Shown here: piece after piece, positions 32,932 to 42,734 of the stretch
Numbering within the stretch: position 1 is the stretch's first letter
Layout: every line of letters begins with the position of its first letter
Made by a program: the position numbers and the translations under genes
Assembly (NCBI GenBank): GCA_033856195.1
Contig: JAWVFL010000002.1
Location: 71,733 to 135,732 of the forward strand
Length of the DNA: 64,000 nucleotides
Direction of reading: 5' to 3'
DNA from: VRUE01 sp033856195
GTDB taxonomy: Bacteria; Actinomycetota; Thermoleophilia; Solirubrobacterales; 70-9
Notes under the pieces: generated by a model
What the model was told of the DNA's origin: nothing
Seen by the model: the letters and a program-made list of their open reading frames with translations, nothing else
Databases searched by the model: none

Positions 32932-32961
32932 CCACTCCGGCCCCTGACTGGGCCGGAGTGG
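32932..32961 (+). terminator. Intercistronic hairpin between collagen-like and propeller genes (cassette 1)
   Basis: CCACTCCGGCCC-ctgact-GGGCCGGAGTGG is a perfect 12-bp stem with a 6-base loop and no T-run. It lies between the collagen-like stop and the next start, as does the hairpin at 56020-56054 in cassette 3. It may attenuate transcription or protect the upstream mRNA and so set the ratio of the two products. Confidence 0.65.
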
Positions 32962-32993
32962 AGGCTCAACCAATTCGAACAACAGGAGCACCG

Positions 32994-35900
32994 ATGAGAC
33001 ACCCAGGCAAGGACATTCACACCAAGCGCACGGCGGCCCGAGCCTTCTCGGCTCGCCTGGGCGCTCTCATCGCGGCGCTGACGGCGCTCGGCCTCCTCGG
33101 CGCCGGGTCCGCCTCGGCCGCCACCTTCGAAACGGTCGACCACTTCGGCGGCGTGCTGACGAAACCAAGCGAACCCGGCAAATTCCCCGAAGAAGTGCAG
33201 CTCGACGGGGTCAGCGACGTAGCCGTAAACGTCACCGGAGTGGGTGGGGTGGCCCCCGGCACGATCTATGCCATCGGTACGAATCCAGAGGAAAAGCGCA
33301 TCGCGCGGTTCGCCCCCGACGGCAGCTTCGAAGAGGTCTGGGACCAGAATGGAAAACGGTGCGGACCGGCGACCGCCGACCCCGCTGATCCGAGTGTCTA
33401 TGTGCATTGCCAGGCCATTGTCAATCATAGCTCCGGAGCACTGGGCGTCGACGTCGACCAGGCGACCGGGAACGTGTACGTACTGATTGAACATGTTGTT
33501 CAAAGCACTCTCGTTCCCGGCCTGCGTATCTACAACCCCGACGGGACCAAACTGATCGCGGAATTCGGCGAAGCAGATACAGGGGGGACGGTCGCGGAAA
33601 GCCCCGGCAAGCTGCACGGATCCACTAAGGGCGGAATCGCGGTCAACGACGCCGGCGAAATCTACGTCTATGACGCAGACAAAACCTTCTACCACCGGGT
33701 GATGGTGTTCAGGCCTGAAACGCCGGGAGACTACGAACACTACGTCTACGCGGGGCAGGGCAGCGACATCGCCGCAGGGACCAATCCAACGGTGCTCGCT
33801 GCGTCCCAACCAGTGCTCGATTACGCGGGCAACGTCTACGGAGGCTCGGAATTCTACGTCGTCAAGTACGACCCGGCCCAGCCCTCGACCCCGATCTGCA
33901 CCCTCAACCTACCCGGGGGCGGCATAACCACATACACCGTCAACCCGGTCACCGAAGAGGTCTTCTACTACTCCTATAAGAACCGCCAGATCCACCAGAT
34001 GACCTGCAACGGGCAGGGCGAATTCGTCGAGACCTCGGCGTTCGGCATGGTGCCGCAGCGGGGGTTCCCGGAAGCGATGACGATGGACCCGCTGCGCAAA
34101 TACGATCCCGGCCGGCCGGCCGGGGTGCTTTACGCGGCTACGCCGTTTGATTTTCCGTCGACCGGTTCCGGCGGCGAACCCGGCGCCGGCCCGCTCGGCT
34201 ACGTCCTCGCCCCCGCCGAAGAAAACCCGCCGGAAGTAGTTTCTGAGTCAGTCTCAAGCGTGACCACGACGACGGCGACGCTGCAGGCCCAGATCAACCC
34301 GAAAGGTTCGCCGACCGACTACGTCTTCCAATACATCACCGAGGCGGCCTATGAAGCCAACGACCCGGCAGACCGCTTCGCCGGGGCGAGTGAAGCGCCG
34401 CTGGGCGGGGCCGCGCTGGGCAGCGGGCAGGCCGCGATCAGCGCCGCGATCGCCGTTTCGGGACTCGCCCCCGACACCGCATACCGCTACCGGGCGGTGG
34501 CAACGAGCAACTGCGCGCCCGGCGAACCGGGGAAAGTCTGCGAAGGGGCCGGTGCGGCCCAGGTGCTGCACACCTTCGCCGCCGAAGCGCCGGGACTGGC
34601 GGACGACCGCGCCTGGGAGCTGGTCTCGCCGGTGCAAAAGAACGGCGGGGAGGTTTTCCCCTTGTCCCCCGGCTTCGCCAGCTGCGGCCCTGAATGCAAG
34701 CCCGGCGTGGTCGCCGACCGCTTCCCGCAGCAGAGTTCACCCGACGGCGAAGCGGTCGTCTATGAGGGCTTTCCCTTCTCCTTCGGCGACCACGCCCTGA
34801 TCTTCAACCAGTACATCTCCAGGCGCACGCCGGCCGGCTGGCAGACGACGACCCTCAGTCCCCAACTGCAGGCCAGGGGCAACCCGCAGGGCTACAAGGC
34901 CTTCGACGCCGGGTTGACCAAGGGGCTGCTCTACCAGGTAACCACTCAGCTCACCCCCGATGCCCCGAGCGGGTACGCCAACCTCTATGCCCAACCGACG
35001 GCCACCCCCTCCAATCTCAGCGCCCTGCTCGGCGCCGCGCCCCCCAACCGCCCCGAAGGGCAGAGCTACGTGCTCACCTACGCCGGCGCCTCGGCCGACC
35101 TCTCGCGGGTCTTCTTCGAAGCTAACGACGCACTGACCGAAGAAACGCCTTTCGCACCGGAAGCGATCGATGGGGGTGTGACAAAAAACAACCTCTACGA
35201 ATGGTCCGCAGAAGGGCTGCGGCTGGTCAACGTCGCGCCCGGCAACGCCACGACCGCCCCGGGCGCGGCCTTCGGCACCAGAGAAACTCCTCCCTACGTC
35301 AGGGCTGCTCTGCACAACGCGATCTCAGCCGACGGCTCGCGCGCCTTCTGGAGCGATGAAGCCGGCCAGACCTACGTGCGCGAGAACGCCGAAACGACCA
35401 CCGCGATACCCGCCCCGGGCAAATTCCTCGGCGCCTCGCCCGACGGATCGAAGGTCCTGCTCTCAAGCGGCAGCCTCTATGACCTCGAAACAGAAACCAC
35501 AACCGACCTGACCGAAGGCAAAGGAGGCTTCGAGGGCCTCGCCGGCCAGGACGAAGACCTCGCGAAGATCTACTTCGTCGACACCGAGGTGCTCGACGAA
35601 ACGGCCAACGAACACGGCGACGTCGCCGTAAAAGGTAAACACAACCTCTACTCCCGGCAGGGAGGCGCGAGCACCTTCATCGCCACCCTGCTTGACGAAG
35701 ATGGTCCGGCCGGCGGGGGCCGAGGGGTCTGGGCACAATCTCCGGTCACCCGCACCGCCGAGGCCAGCCCCGATGGGCGCTGGCTGACCTTCACCTCCCG
35801 TGGCAAACCGACCGGCTATGACAACGTCGGTGTCTGCGAATACAGCCCGGTCGAGCTGAAATACGTCCCCTCGGCACCCTGCCCGGAGGCATACCTCTAC

Positions 35901-36536
35901 GACTCCGCCGCCGACAAGCTGATCTGCGCCTCCTGCAACCCCAGCGGCGAGGCGCCGCTTGGCCTCACGCGCCTGCCGATGATCGAAGGGGTGGCCGGCT
36001 CCCTGTCCCAGCCGCGCTACCTGACCGACTCCGGGCGCCTCTACTTCGACAGCGGCGACTCGCTGAGCGCCTTCGACACCAACAACTCGGTCGAAGACGT
36101 CTACCAGTACGAGCCCGAGGGAGTGGGAACTTGCAAACGCGAAGGCGGCTGCGTCTCATTGATCTCCGCCGGGCACGAAGCGGTCGACTCCAACCTGTTC
36201 GACATCGACGCGACGGGCAAGAACGTCTTCTTCACCAGCCGTGACCAGCTCGTACTCAAAGACCACGACGATCTGCTCGACCTCTACGTCGCCCGCGAAG
36301 GCGGTGGCATCGCCTCGGAAACCGAAACCGGCAGGGGCGAATGCCAGGGCGAAGCCTGTCAGCCGCTCTTCACTCCGCCGAACGATCCGACACCCGGCTC
36401 GAGCACCTTCGAAGGGGCGGGCAACGTCGATGAAAAGAAAGCGGCGAAGAAGCACAAGAAGAGGCACGCCAAGAAAAAGCACAAGAGCCGGCAGGGCAAG
36501 CGAGCCGCCAAGCACAACCGCGGAGGTGCCAAGTGA
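32994..36536 (+). CDS. Large secreted beta-propeller protein (cassette 1)
   Basis: A 1,180-residue exported protein; ATG 32994 follows CAGGAG. The signal peptide ends in GAGSASA, and the mature protein begins with ATFETVDHFGGVL. Residues ~40-420 are NHL-like blades (GGIAVNDAGEIYVYDAD, VMVFRPETPGDYEHYVYAG). A fibronectin-III-like module (TTATLQAQINPKGSPTDYVFQY...GLAPDTAYRYRAVA) follows, then a second, TolB/WD-like propeller (SPDGEAVVYEGFPFSF, SADLSRVFFEANDALTEETPF, SADGSRAFWSDEAG, ASPDGRWLTFTSRGKPTGYD). The C-terminus has PNDPTPGSS, EGAGNVDE and a ~35-residue Lys/His-rich tail. Its stop overlaps the next start (GTGA). Probably a wall-associated scaffold. Confidence 0.82.
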   Translation: MRHPGKDIHTKRTAARAFSARLGALIAALTALGLLGAGSASAATFETVDHFGGVLTKPSEPGKFPEEVQLDGVSDVAVNVTGVGGVAPGTIYAIGTNPEEKRIARFAPDGSFEEVWDQNGKRCGPATADPADPSVYVHCQAIVNHSSGALGVDVDQATGNVYVLIEHVVQSTLVPGLRIYNPDGTKLIAEFGEADTGGTVAESPGKLHGSTKGGIAVNDAGEIYVYDADKTFYHRVMVFRPETPGDYEHYVYAGQGSDIAAGTNPTVLAASQPVLDYAGNVYGGSEFYVVKYDPAQPSTPICTLNLPGGGITTYTVNPVTEEVFYYSYKNRQIHQMTCNGQGEFVETSAFGMVPQRGFPEAMTMDPLRKYDPGRPAGVLYAATPFDFPSTGSGGEPGAGPLGYVLAPAEENPPEVVSESVSSVTTTTATLQAQINPKGSPTDYVFQYITEAAYEANDPADRFAGASEAPLGGAALGSGQAAISAAIAVSGLAPDTAYRYRAVATSNCAPGEPGKVCEGAGAAQVLHTFAAEAPGLADDRAWELVSPVQKNGGEVFPLSPGFASCGPECKPGVVADRFPQQSSPDGEAVVYEGFPFSFGDHALIFNQYISRRTPAGWQTTTLSPQLQARGNPQGYKAFDAGLTKGLLYQVTTQLTPDAPSGYANLYAQPTATPSNLSALLGAAPPNRPEGQSYVLTYAGASADLSRVFFEANDALTEETPFAPEAIDGGVTKNNLYEWSAEGLRLVNVAPGNATTAPGAAFGTRETPPYVRAALHNAISADGSRAFWSDEAGQTYVRENAETTTAIPAPGKFLGASPDGSKVLLSSGSLYDLETETTTDLTEGKGGFEGLAGQDEDLAKIYFVDTEVLDETANEHGDVAVKGKHNLYSRQGGASTFIATLLDEDGPAGGGRGVWAQSPVTRTAEASPDGRWLTFTSRGKPTGYDNVGVCEYSPVELKYVPSAPCPEAYLYDSAADKLICASCNPSGEAPLGLTRLPMIEGVAGSLSQPRYLTDSGRLYFDSGDSLSAFDTNNSVEDVYQYEPEGVGTCKREGGCVSLISAGHEAVDSNLFDIDATGKNVFFTSRDQLVLKDHDDLLDLYVAREGGGIASETETGRGECQGEACQPLFTPPNDPTPGSSTFEGAGNVDEKKAAKKHKKRHAKKKHKSRQGKRAAKHNRGGAK

Positions 36537-39349
36537 ACCGCCTGAAGACACCGATCGCCCTCGCCGCCCTCGCTCTCTCCTTGGCGATTCCGGCGGCGGC
36601 CGCGCAAGCCGACTTCGGCATCGTCCCCGGCTCGGCCTCGGTGACGGCGCTGAAGCGCGACGGCACCGTGGTCACCCAGGCGGGATCGCACCCGGCCCGC
36701 TTCACCGTCCACTTCGATCTCAAGGTCGGCGAAGACGGCAAAACCGAAGGCGGGGAAATGCGCAACACCGTCGTCGACCTGCCGGCGGGCTTCATCGGCA
36801 ACCCCCAAGCGGTGCCGCGCTGCCCGCGCCAGAAGTTCGAGGGCACCACGCCCCATTGCCCCGGCAACACCCAGGTAGGGGTCCTGCGGGCGATAACCGG
36901 CGTCGGTGAAATCAACGGCCCCGTCTTCAACCTGGTGCCGCCGCCGGGCATCGCCACCCAGCTCGGCTTCAGCACGATCAGCTTCAACTCGATGCAGTAC
37001 GCCTCGGTCAGAAGCGAGGAAGACTACGGCGTGCACTTCTCGGTGCCCGACGCGCCGATCGAAGTCATGTCGGTGACCGAGGAAATCTGGGGAGTGCCCG
37101 CCGAAAAAGGCAACGACCCCGAACGCATCTGCCAGAACCCCACCGGGGGCGGAGCCATCTTCGGCTGCTCCTCCGATGCGACCCTGCTGCCCTTCCTGAC
37201 GATGTCGGCGAACTGCGCAGCGCCGCTTGAGACGCGGATCGAAGTCGACTCCAAGGACAACCCCGGCGCCTTCACGGGGGAAACGGTCAAATCGCTCGAC
37301 GCGGGCGGACAGCCCACCGCGCTTGCGGGCTGTGACGCGGTTCCCTTCCAGCCGAAAATCTCAAGCCAGGCGACGACCAAGCTCACCGCCAACCCCTCAG
37401 GACTCGACTTCGAGCTGAAGCTGCCGAACCAGGGCCTGCTCAGTCCCGGCAACGTCGCCGAAACCGAGCCGCGCAAGGCGGTCGTCACCCTGCCCGAGGC
37501 AATGACCGTCAACCCCTCTCTGGCGGAAGGCATCTCGACCTGCTCGGAGGCCCAATACAAAGCCGAGAAGATCGACTCCCCGGCGGGAGCGGGCTGTCCG
37601 GAGGCATCGAAGATGGGCTCGGTCCACGTGCTCACCCCGCTGTTGGAAGAACCGGTCGAAGGCTCGCTCTATCTGGCCGAGCCCTACGCCAACCGCTTCG
37701 GCACCCTGGCCGCCGTGTACATGGTCGCCAGAGCTCCCGAACGGGGAGTGCTGGTGAAGCAGGCCGGGAGGATCGACTTCGACCCGAGCACAGGGCAGAT
37801 CACCTCGACCTTCGACAATCTGCCGCCGATCCCGTTCAGCTCCTTCAAGCTGCACTTCCGCGAAGGAGCGAGGGCGCCGCTGGCGACGCCCACGGCCTGC
37901 GGGGAATACCAGACCACGGCGCGCTTCACCCCCCACTCGGCCAAAGACGACTCCGAAGCGATCACGACGACGGGCTCCTTTCAGATCGAACACGGCGCCG
38001 ACGGCGGCCCCTGCCCGAGCGCAGGGCTGCCTCCCTTCCGCCCGGGCCTCGTCGCCGGCTCCATCAACAACGCCGCCGGGCGCTTCAGCCCCTTCAACGT
38101 GCGCCTGTTCAGGACCGACGCCGAACAGGAGATCGAGCGCTTCTCGATCAAGCTGCCTCCCGGCCTCGTCGGCAAGCTGGCGGGTATCCCCTTCTGCCCG
38201 GAGGCGGGGATAGCGCAAGCGATCTCTCGTACGGGCACCCACGGCGGCGAAGAAGAGATCAACTCGCCCTCCTGCCCGAAGGCATCGGAAATAGGCCGCT
38301 CGATCGCGGGCGCGGGCGTCGGCCAGGTATTGGCCTACGTCCCGGGCAAGCTCTACCTCGCGGGCCCCTACCACGGAAGTGCGATCAGCCTGGTCTCGGT
38401 AACAGCCGCCAAGGCCGGTCCCTTCGACCTCGGCACCGTGGTGATCCGCTACGCCTTCAGGGTCGACCCCGAAACCGGCGAAGTCTTCATCGACGCGACG
38501 AACTCCGATCCGATCCCCCACATCATCAGGGGCGTGCCGGTCCACCTCAGGGACATCAGGGCCTATACCGACCGGCACGAATTCGTCCTCAACCCGACCA
38601 GCTGCAAGCGGACCTCGACCGCTTCGACCCTCTTGGGAAGCGGCATCGACTTCGTCTCTGAAGCAGATGACCGCCCGGTGACCGTCTCCAGCCCCTACCA
38701 GGCGGCCGACTGCGCCGCCCTGCCCTTCAAGCCGAGGCTCTCCCTGAAGCTGAAAGGCGGCACCAACCGAGGCGCCCATCCGGCCCTGAAGGCGGTCCTG
38801 CGCATGAAGGGGATCGGCGAAGCGGGGATCAAAAGGACCGAGGTGACCCTGCCGAAGTCGGAGTTCATCGAGAACGCCCACTTCAACACGATCTGCACCA
38901 GGGTCGTCTTCAAGCAGGGCGCAAAGCCCGGCGAAAAGTGCCCGGCCGGATCGATCTACGGCAAGGCCGTGGTCACCACCCCGATCCTCGACGAGCCGCT
39001 GACCGGACCCGTCTTCCTCAGATCCTCCGAGCACCAGCTGCCCGACGTGGTCGCGGCCCTTCACAACGGCGAGATCGACATCGTCTTGGTGGGACGCGTG
39101 GATTCGGTCAAAGGCAGGCTGCGCAACACCTTCGAAGCCACCCCCGACGCCCCGGTGGGCACCGCGGTGATCAGCCTCTTCGGCGGCAAGAAGGGCCTCT
39201 TCGTCAACTCCACCAACCTCTGCAAGGGCACTCATAAGGCCGAAGCCGCCTTCACCGGCCACAACGGCAAGGAGTGGGTCAAAAAGCCCGAATTGGTGGC
39301 ACAGGGCTGCAAGGGCAAAGCGGCCAAGCGCCACAAGCGCAAGGGCTAG
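36533..39349 (+). CDS. ~940-residue secreted cassette protein (cassette 1)
   Basis: A 938-residue exported protein starting at GTG 36533 inside the stop of the propeller gene. Signal peptide LAALALSLAIPAAAAQA, then DFGIVPGSASVTAL. Recurrent elements of about 300 residues include LPPGLVGKLAGIPFCPEA-type and DLPAGFIGNPQAVPRCPRQ-type motifs, which suggests internal duplication of a beta-rich domain with conserved Cys/Pro. Later come TSCKRTSTASTLLGSG and VFLRSSEHQLPDVVAAL. The C-terminus is a short basic tail (KAAKRHKRKG). Paralogues follow the other two propeller genes. I do not recognise the family; co-translation implies partnership with the propeller protein. Confidence 0.8.
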   Translation: MNRLKTPIALAALALSLAIPAAAAQADFGIVPGSASVTALKRDGTVVTQAGSHPARFTVHFDLKVGEDGKTEGGEMRNTVVDLPAGFIGNPQAVPRCPRQKFEGTTPHCPGNTQVGVLRAITGVGEINGPVFNLVPPPGIATQLGFSTISFNSMQYASVRSEEDYGVHFSVPDAPIEVMSVTEEIWGVPAEKGNDPERICQNPTGGGAIFGCSSDATLLPFLTMSANCAAPLETRIEVDSKDNPGAFTGETVKSLDAGGQPTALAGCDAVPFQPKISSQATTKLTANPSGLDFELKLPNQGLLSPGNVAETEPRKAVVTLPEAMTVNPSLAEGISTCSEAQYKAEKIDSPAGAGCPEASKMGSVHVLTPLLEEPVEGSLYLAEPYANRFGTLAAVYMVARAPERGVLVKQAGRIDFDPSTGQITSTFDNLPPIPFSSFKLHFREGARAPLATPTACGEYQTTARFTPHSAKDDSEAITTTGSFQIEHGADGGPCPSAGLPPFRPGLVAGSINNAAGRFSPFNVRLFRTDAEQEIERFSIKLPPGLVGKLAGIPFCPEAGIAQAISRTGTHGGEEEINSPSCPKASEIGRSIAGAGVGQVLAYVPGKLYLAGPYHGSAISLVSVTAAKAGPFDLGTVVIRYAFRVDPETGEVFIDATNSDPIPHIIRGVPVHLRDIRAYTDRHEFVLNPTSCKRTSTASTLLGSGIDFVSEADDRPVTVSSPYQAADCAALPFKPRLSLKLKGGTNRGAHPALKAVLRMKGIGEAGIKRTEVTLPKSEFIENAHFNTICTRVVFKQGAKPGEKCPAGSIYGKAVVTTPILDEPLTGPVFLRSSEHQLPDVVAALHNGEIDIVLVGRVDSVKGRLRNTFEATPDAPVGTAVISLFGGKKGLFVNSTNLCKGTHKAEAAFTGHNGKEWVKKPELVAQGCKGKAAKRHKRKG

Positions 39350-39351
39350 GG

Positions 39352-40140
39352 ATGAGCAGAAGGGCGGCGGCCCTGGCCGCCGCGACGGCGCTGCTGGCGT
39401 GCGCGAGCCTCGCCGGCGCCAGTGTGGTCCAGGATGGCAACCTGCGGATCACCGTTCTCTCCCAGATCCTCCCCTACAAGCTGCCCAGGCACGGCACCGC
39501 GCCGATCGCCGTCTTCGTAGCCGGCCATCTCTCCGCACCCCATGGAGGCATTCCCTCCCAGCTGCAGGAGATGACGGTCGAGGTCAACAAACACGGCCTG
39601 CTGCAGTCAAAGGGCCTTCCCACCTGCCCGCTGCCGAAGCTGCAGCCGGCCTCGACCGAAAGAGCGCTGTCGAGCTGTGGAGATGCGGTGATCGGCTCGG
39701 GTCAGTTCTGGGCCCACATCGTCTTGCCCGACCAAGGCGCCTACGGAACCCACGGACGCCTGTTGATCTTCAACGGAAGGCAAGGGGGAGCGCCGGTGAT
39801 CTTCACCCACATCTTCACCGCCAACCCCTTCTTCTCCTCATTCGTCATCCCCTTCGCGATCTCGAAGATCCACCACGGGGCGTACGGGACCAAGCTCACT
39901 GCATCGCTCCCCCAAGCGCTGGGCGACTGGGGCTACGTCGATCGGATCAAGCTCACCCTGAGGCGCAAATACCGCTACGGGGGGAGGGAACTGAGCTACT
40001 TCAACGCCGGCTGCCCCGCCCCTGAGGGCTCAAAGCGCACGGTCTTCCCCCTGGCGCTGGCAAGCTTCGATTTCGCCGATGGGGCCTCCCTGAGCGCGCG
40101 GGTTGAAAAGGCCTGTGCGGTTAAGGAGTTGGAGCGGTGA
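39352..40140 (+). CDS. ~260-residue secreted cassette protein (cassette 1)
   Basis: A 262-residue exported protein, ATG two bases after the preceding stop. Signal peptide RRAAALAAATALLACASLAGA; the mature part has NLRITVLSQILPYKLPRHGTAPI, QEMTVEVNKHGLLQSKGLPTC, ERALSSCGDAVIGSG, LLIFNGRQGG, ISKIHHGAYGTKL and a final SFDFADGASLSARVEKAC. A near-identical copy starts at 63649 behind the cassette 3 ~940-residue gene. More distant relatives are at 8874, 40137 and 41913. Cysteine placement suggests two disulfides. Its stop overlaps the start of the next paralogue (GTGA). Confidence 0.82.
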   Translation: MSRRAAALAAATALLACASLAGASVVQDGNLRITVLSQILPYKLPRHGTAPIAVFVAGHLSAPHGGIPSQLQEMTVEVNKHGLLQSKGLPTCPLPKLQPASTERALSSCGDAVIGSGQFWAHIVLPDQGAYGTHGRLLIFNGRQGGAPVIFTHIFTANPFFSSFVIPFAISKIHHGAYGTKLTASLPQALGDWGYVDRIKLTLRRKYRYGGRELSYFNAGCPAPEGSKRTVFPLALASFDFADGASLSARVEKACAVKELER

Positions 40141-40907
40141 AGAGAGCTTTCTCTTCTTTGCTGATTTGGACGGTGGTGCTTGCTGCGCCGGCGGGGGCCG
40201 AGCTTTCGCAGAAGGGCAACCTCTTCGTTCACTTCGACGGCGGCATTTCTCCGACGGCGTTGCCTCGCAGCACGCCCGCTTCGATCGGGGTTCGCATCGA
40301 AGGAAGGATCCAGACGCTTTCCGGCGCGCGTCCGCCTGCGCTGCGACGCATCAGGATCGCCCTCAACCGAGCCGGTCGCCTCGAGACCCGGGGCCTACCG
40401 GTCTGCCGGCCGAGCGAGATTGAATTCGTCACCGGCTCCGAGGCGCTGGCCGCCTGCGGTGACTCGCTGGTTGGCGCCGGAGGCATCGTGGCCAGAACCG
40501 ACATCACCGGTCAGGAAAACGCCCTGATCAGAGGGGAAGTGCTCCTCTTCAACGGGGTGGCGGACGGCCGCCCGGCGATCCTCGCTCATGTCTTTCAGCG
40601 GAAACCGGCGCTGATCACTCGCCTCGTCGTCTTCCACATCCAGCGCTCGAGCGGTGGCTTCGGCACGGTCATCACGGGCGAGCTGCCGCCGTCGCTCAAT
40701 CGCAACGGCTACCTCACCTCGATCTTCCTGCAGTTGCAGCGGCGCTATGTCTTCCGGGGCCGCCCTATGTCCTACATCAGCGCCAGCTGCGCCGCCCCGT
40801 CGGGATTCTCCGCCGCGGTCTTCCCCTTCGCGAGGGTCTCCATGGCCTTCTCCGACGGCCACACGCTCGCCTCGACGCTGACGCGCAGCTGCAAGGTGCG
40901 CGACTGA
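40137..40907 (+). CDS. ~260-residue secreted protein, second paralogue
   Basis: A 256-residue exported protein from GTG 40137, coupled to the previous gene by a GTGA overlap. Signal peptide KRAFSSLLIWTVVLAAPAGA. Mature motifs run in the family order: GNLFVHFDGGISPTALPRS, RPPALRRIRIALNRAGRL, GLPVCRPSE, ALAACGDSLVGAG, EVLLFNGVADG, GGFGTVITGELP and MAFSDGHTLASTLTRSC. It is closer to the gene at 41913 than to its neighbour, so the locus holds two subtypes. Unknown function. Confidence 0.8.
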   Translation: MKRAFSSLLIWTVVLAAPAGAELSQKGNLFVHFDGGISPTALPRSTPASIGVRIEGRIQTLSGARPPALRRIRIALNRAGRLETRGLPVCRPSEIEFVTGSEALAACGDSLVGAGGIVARTDITGQENALIRGEVLLFNGVADGRPAILAHVFQRKPALITRLVVFHIQRSSGGFGTVITGELPPSLNRNGYLTSIFLQLQRRYVFRGRPMSYISASCAAPSGFSAAVFPFARVSMAFSDGHTLASTLTRSCKVRD

Positions 40908-40911
40908 GCGC

Positions 40912-40939
40912 GGCCTGCCGCCGCTTTAGGCGGCGGGCC
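40912..40939. terminator. Hairpin terminator between convergent genes
   Basis: GGCCTGCCGCC (40912-40922) pairs with GGCGGCGGGCC (40929-40939) with one G-T pair around a CGCTTTA-type loop. It directly abuts the stop codon of the convergent gene at 40940 and ends cassette 1. Confidence 0.7.
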
Positions 40940-41638
40940 CTACGCCGCGATCTGGCACCACGGCCGCTGCGATTTCAGGGCCGTCGAGAGCGCCTGGCGT
41001 TTGCCCCGCGTGCGTGCCTTGGCCTTGTGGTGAGCGGCTTCGGCGGCCCGCTGCGATGCGCGGTTGCCGAAGCGAGAGCGCCGCAGGCGAGCGGTGGCCC
41101 GCTGCAGCTTGGATTCCGCCCTGGTCAGGCCGGTCCTCGCTGACTTCGCTGCCGCGAGCGCTTTCGCGCAGCGGTGGGAGATCGAGGCGTAGGGGCCGAA
41201 GGCGCCCTCGCCGCCCTGCGTTTCGAGGACGTACTGGGCACCGTAGTCGAGGTTGGATACCACTTCGACGTAGTACTTCTGCGGCTTCAGGCCGGCGGTG
41301 AGGGTGGCTTGCTCACCTTCCTCGATGTTCGTGGCGGTGGCCAGGGCGACCCCGGAGGCGTCCAGGAGCGTGAAGCCTATGTAGGAGATGACGACGCCGC
41401 CGCCGAGGTTCTTCAAGGTCACCGCCGCCTGAGTGGGTGCGGTCGCGTAGAAGTAGAAGAAGTCCTTGTCGTTCGCGGTTTCGAGCTTTTCGGCGTAGCT
41501 CTGCTGGTTGGCGAGCGGGCCGAAGGGGTTTTCCAGCGTGTCGTTGGGCTCGTACTCGGCCGCGGCCGGAACGGCCATCGCGGAGAAGGCGATCAGCGCG
41601 GCGATCAGCGCGGTTCCCCAGTCTCTTCGTCCCCACAT
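40940..41638 (-). CDS. Secreted protein with PPC-like domain and basic coiled-coil tail
   Basis: A 232-residue exported protein (signal peptide TALIAALIAFSAMAVPAAA). The mature start YEPNDTLENPFGPLANQQSYAEKLETANDKDFFYFYA matches the bacterial pre-peptidase C-terminal (PPC) beta domain found on secreted enzymes, here without an enzyme attached. The last ~80 residues are Ala/Lys/Arg-rich helix (KSARTGLTRAESKLQRATARL), probably a coiled coil. Convergent to cassette 1. The basic helical tail may serve the same wall-binding role as the tails of the cassette proteins. Confidence 0.75.
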   Translation of the reverse strand: MWGRRDWGTALIAALIAFSAMAVPAAAEYEPNDTLENPFGPLANQQSYAEKLETANDKDFFYFYATAPTQAAVTLKNLGGGVVISYIGFTLLDASGVALATATNIEEGEQATLTAGLKPQKYYVEVVSNLDYGAQYVLETQGGEGAFGPYASISHRCAKALAAAKSARTGLTRAESKLQRATARLRRSRFGNRASQRAAEAAHHKAKARTRGKRQALSTALKSQRPWCQIAA

Positions 41639-41732
41639 GTGCTCCTATTGTAAACGTAGATGTCTGCCATTGGCCTCAGGCATAGAGGCTTTCGGGTTGA
41701 AAGGCTTGTGCGATAAGGAGTGAGTACGCCTA

Positions 41733-41864
41733 CTAGCTCGAGTTGATGTCCGGATCCGTCAGCGCCGCCACATCGGCGAGATCCATCGGCCGGCCTCGAG
41801 CGAGCTTCATCTGGATCAAGTCATCGAGGCTCGCCACGGGCACGTCGATATTGCCGAGACGCAT
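41733..41864 (-). pseudogene. Nucleotidyltransferase C-terminal remnant
   Basis: A 43-residue fragment on the reverse strand: MRLGNIDVPVASLDDLIQMK, then ARGRPMDLADVAAL and stop. The pattern 'VASLDDLIxMKxAxGRPxDLxDxxxL' is the conserved C-terminal end of minimal nucleotidyltransferase (antitoxin/substrate-binding-like) proteins. The catalytic GS...DxD part that should precede it is absent, because the divergent gene at 41913 begins where it would lie. I read it as the remnant of a gene truncated by rearrangement. Confidence 0.5.
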
Positions 41865-41912
41865 GGTCGATGGGCGTAAAAGCTCAAATCCCGGCGGGTA
41901 GGCTGGCGACCC

Positions 41913-42695
41913 ATGAGGAAAACCTTGCTGTTTGTGGTTGCCACCGTCACCGCCGCCCTCTTCCTTGCAGCCCCGCTCGCCAATGCTGAGCTGACCGCGA
42001 AGGGCAACCTCTTCGTCCGCTTCGAGGGCGGCATCGATCCAATTGCCCTGCCGCGCCAGGAGCTGGCCCCGATCACGGTCAGCATCTCCGGCACCGTCAC
42101 GACGCTCTCGGGGCAGCGCCCGCCGGCGCTGCGCAAGATCAGGATCGCGCTGAACAGCGGTGGCAAGCTCGACTCCCACGGCTTGCCCGTCTGCCACTAC
42201 GGTCAGCTCGTCGCCGCCTCTCCCCGCAAGGCGCTCAAAGCATGCCGCGACGCCCTGGTCGGAGACGGCGACTACAAAGCCCAGACTGCATTCCCCGAAC
42301 AGGGAACGTTCCCCGCGATAGGCCACATCCTCGCCTTCAACGCGATCCATCACGGAAGCACGGCCATCCTTGCTCACATCTTCGGCAACGACCCGGTTCC
42401 GATCAGCCGCCTCGTTGTCTTTCGCATCCACAGGACGGGCGGCACCTACGGGACCGTCATCACCGGCCAGCTGCCGGCCCGGGTGAACCATTACGGCTAC
42501 GTCGAAAGGATCGCGCTGCGGCTGCACCGCCGTTTCGTCTACCGCGGCCAGTCTCGCAGCTACCTCAGCGCCGCCTGCGCCGCGCCGCTGGGTTTCTCCC
42601 GCGCCCTCTTCCCCTTTGCCCGCGCTTCGATGACCTTCGCCGACGACCGCGAGCTCTCCAGCACACTCACCCGAAACTGCACGGTGAAAGGCTGA
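41913..42695 (+). CDS. ~260-residue secreted protein, third paralogue
   Basis: A 260-residue exported protein (signal peptide KTLLFVVATVTAALFLAAPLANA). GNLFVRFEGGIDPIALPRQ, RPPALRKIRIALNSGGKL, GLPVC, ALKACRDALVGDG, HILAFNAIHHG, GGTYGTVITGQLP and MTFADDRELSSTLTRNC align with the product at 40137. It is separated from cassette 1 by the convergent PPC-like gene and a pseudogene remnant, so it looks like a member displaced by rearrangement or duplicated in place. Confidence 0.78.
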   Translation: MRKTLLFVVATVTAALFLAAPLANAELTAKGNLFVRFEGGIDPIALPRQELAPITVSISGTVTTLSGQRPPALRKIRIALNSGGKLDSHGLPVCHYGQLVAASPRKALKACRDALVGDGDYKAQTAFPEQGTFPAIGHILAFNAIHHGSTAILAHIFGNDPVPISRLVVFRIHRTGGTYGTVITGQLPARVNHYGYVERIALRLHRRFVYRGQSRSYLSAACAAPLGFSRALFPFARASMTFADDRELSSTLTRNCTVKG

Positions 42696-42734
42696 GCAGA
42701 CCATCGGGGCGGCGGCGGTAGATTCCCCACGGAG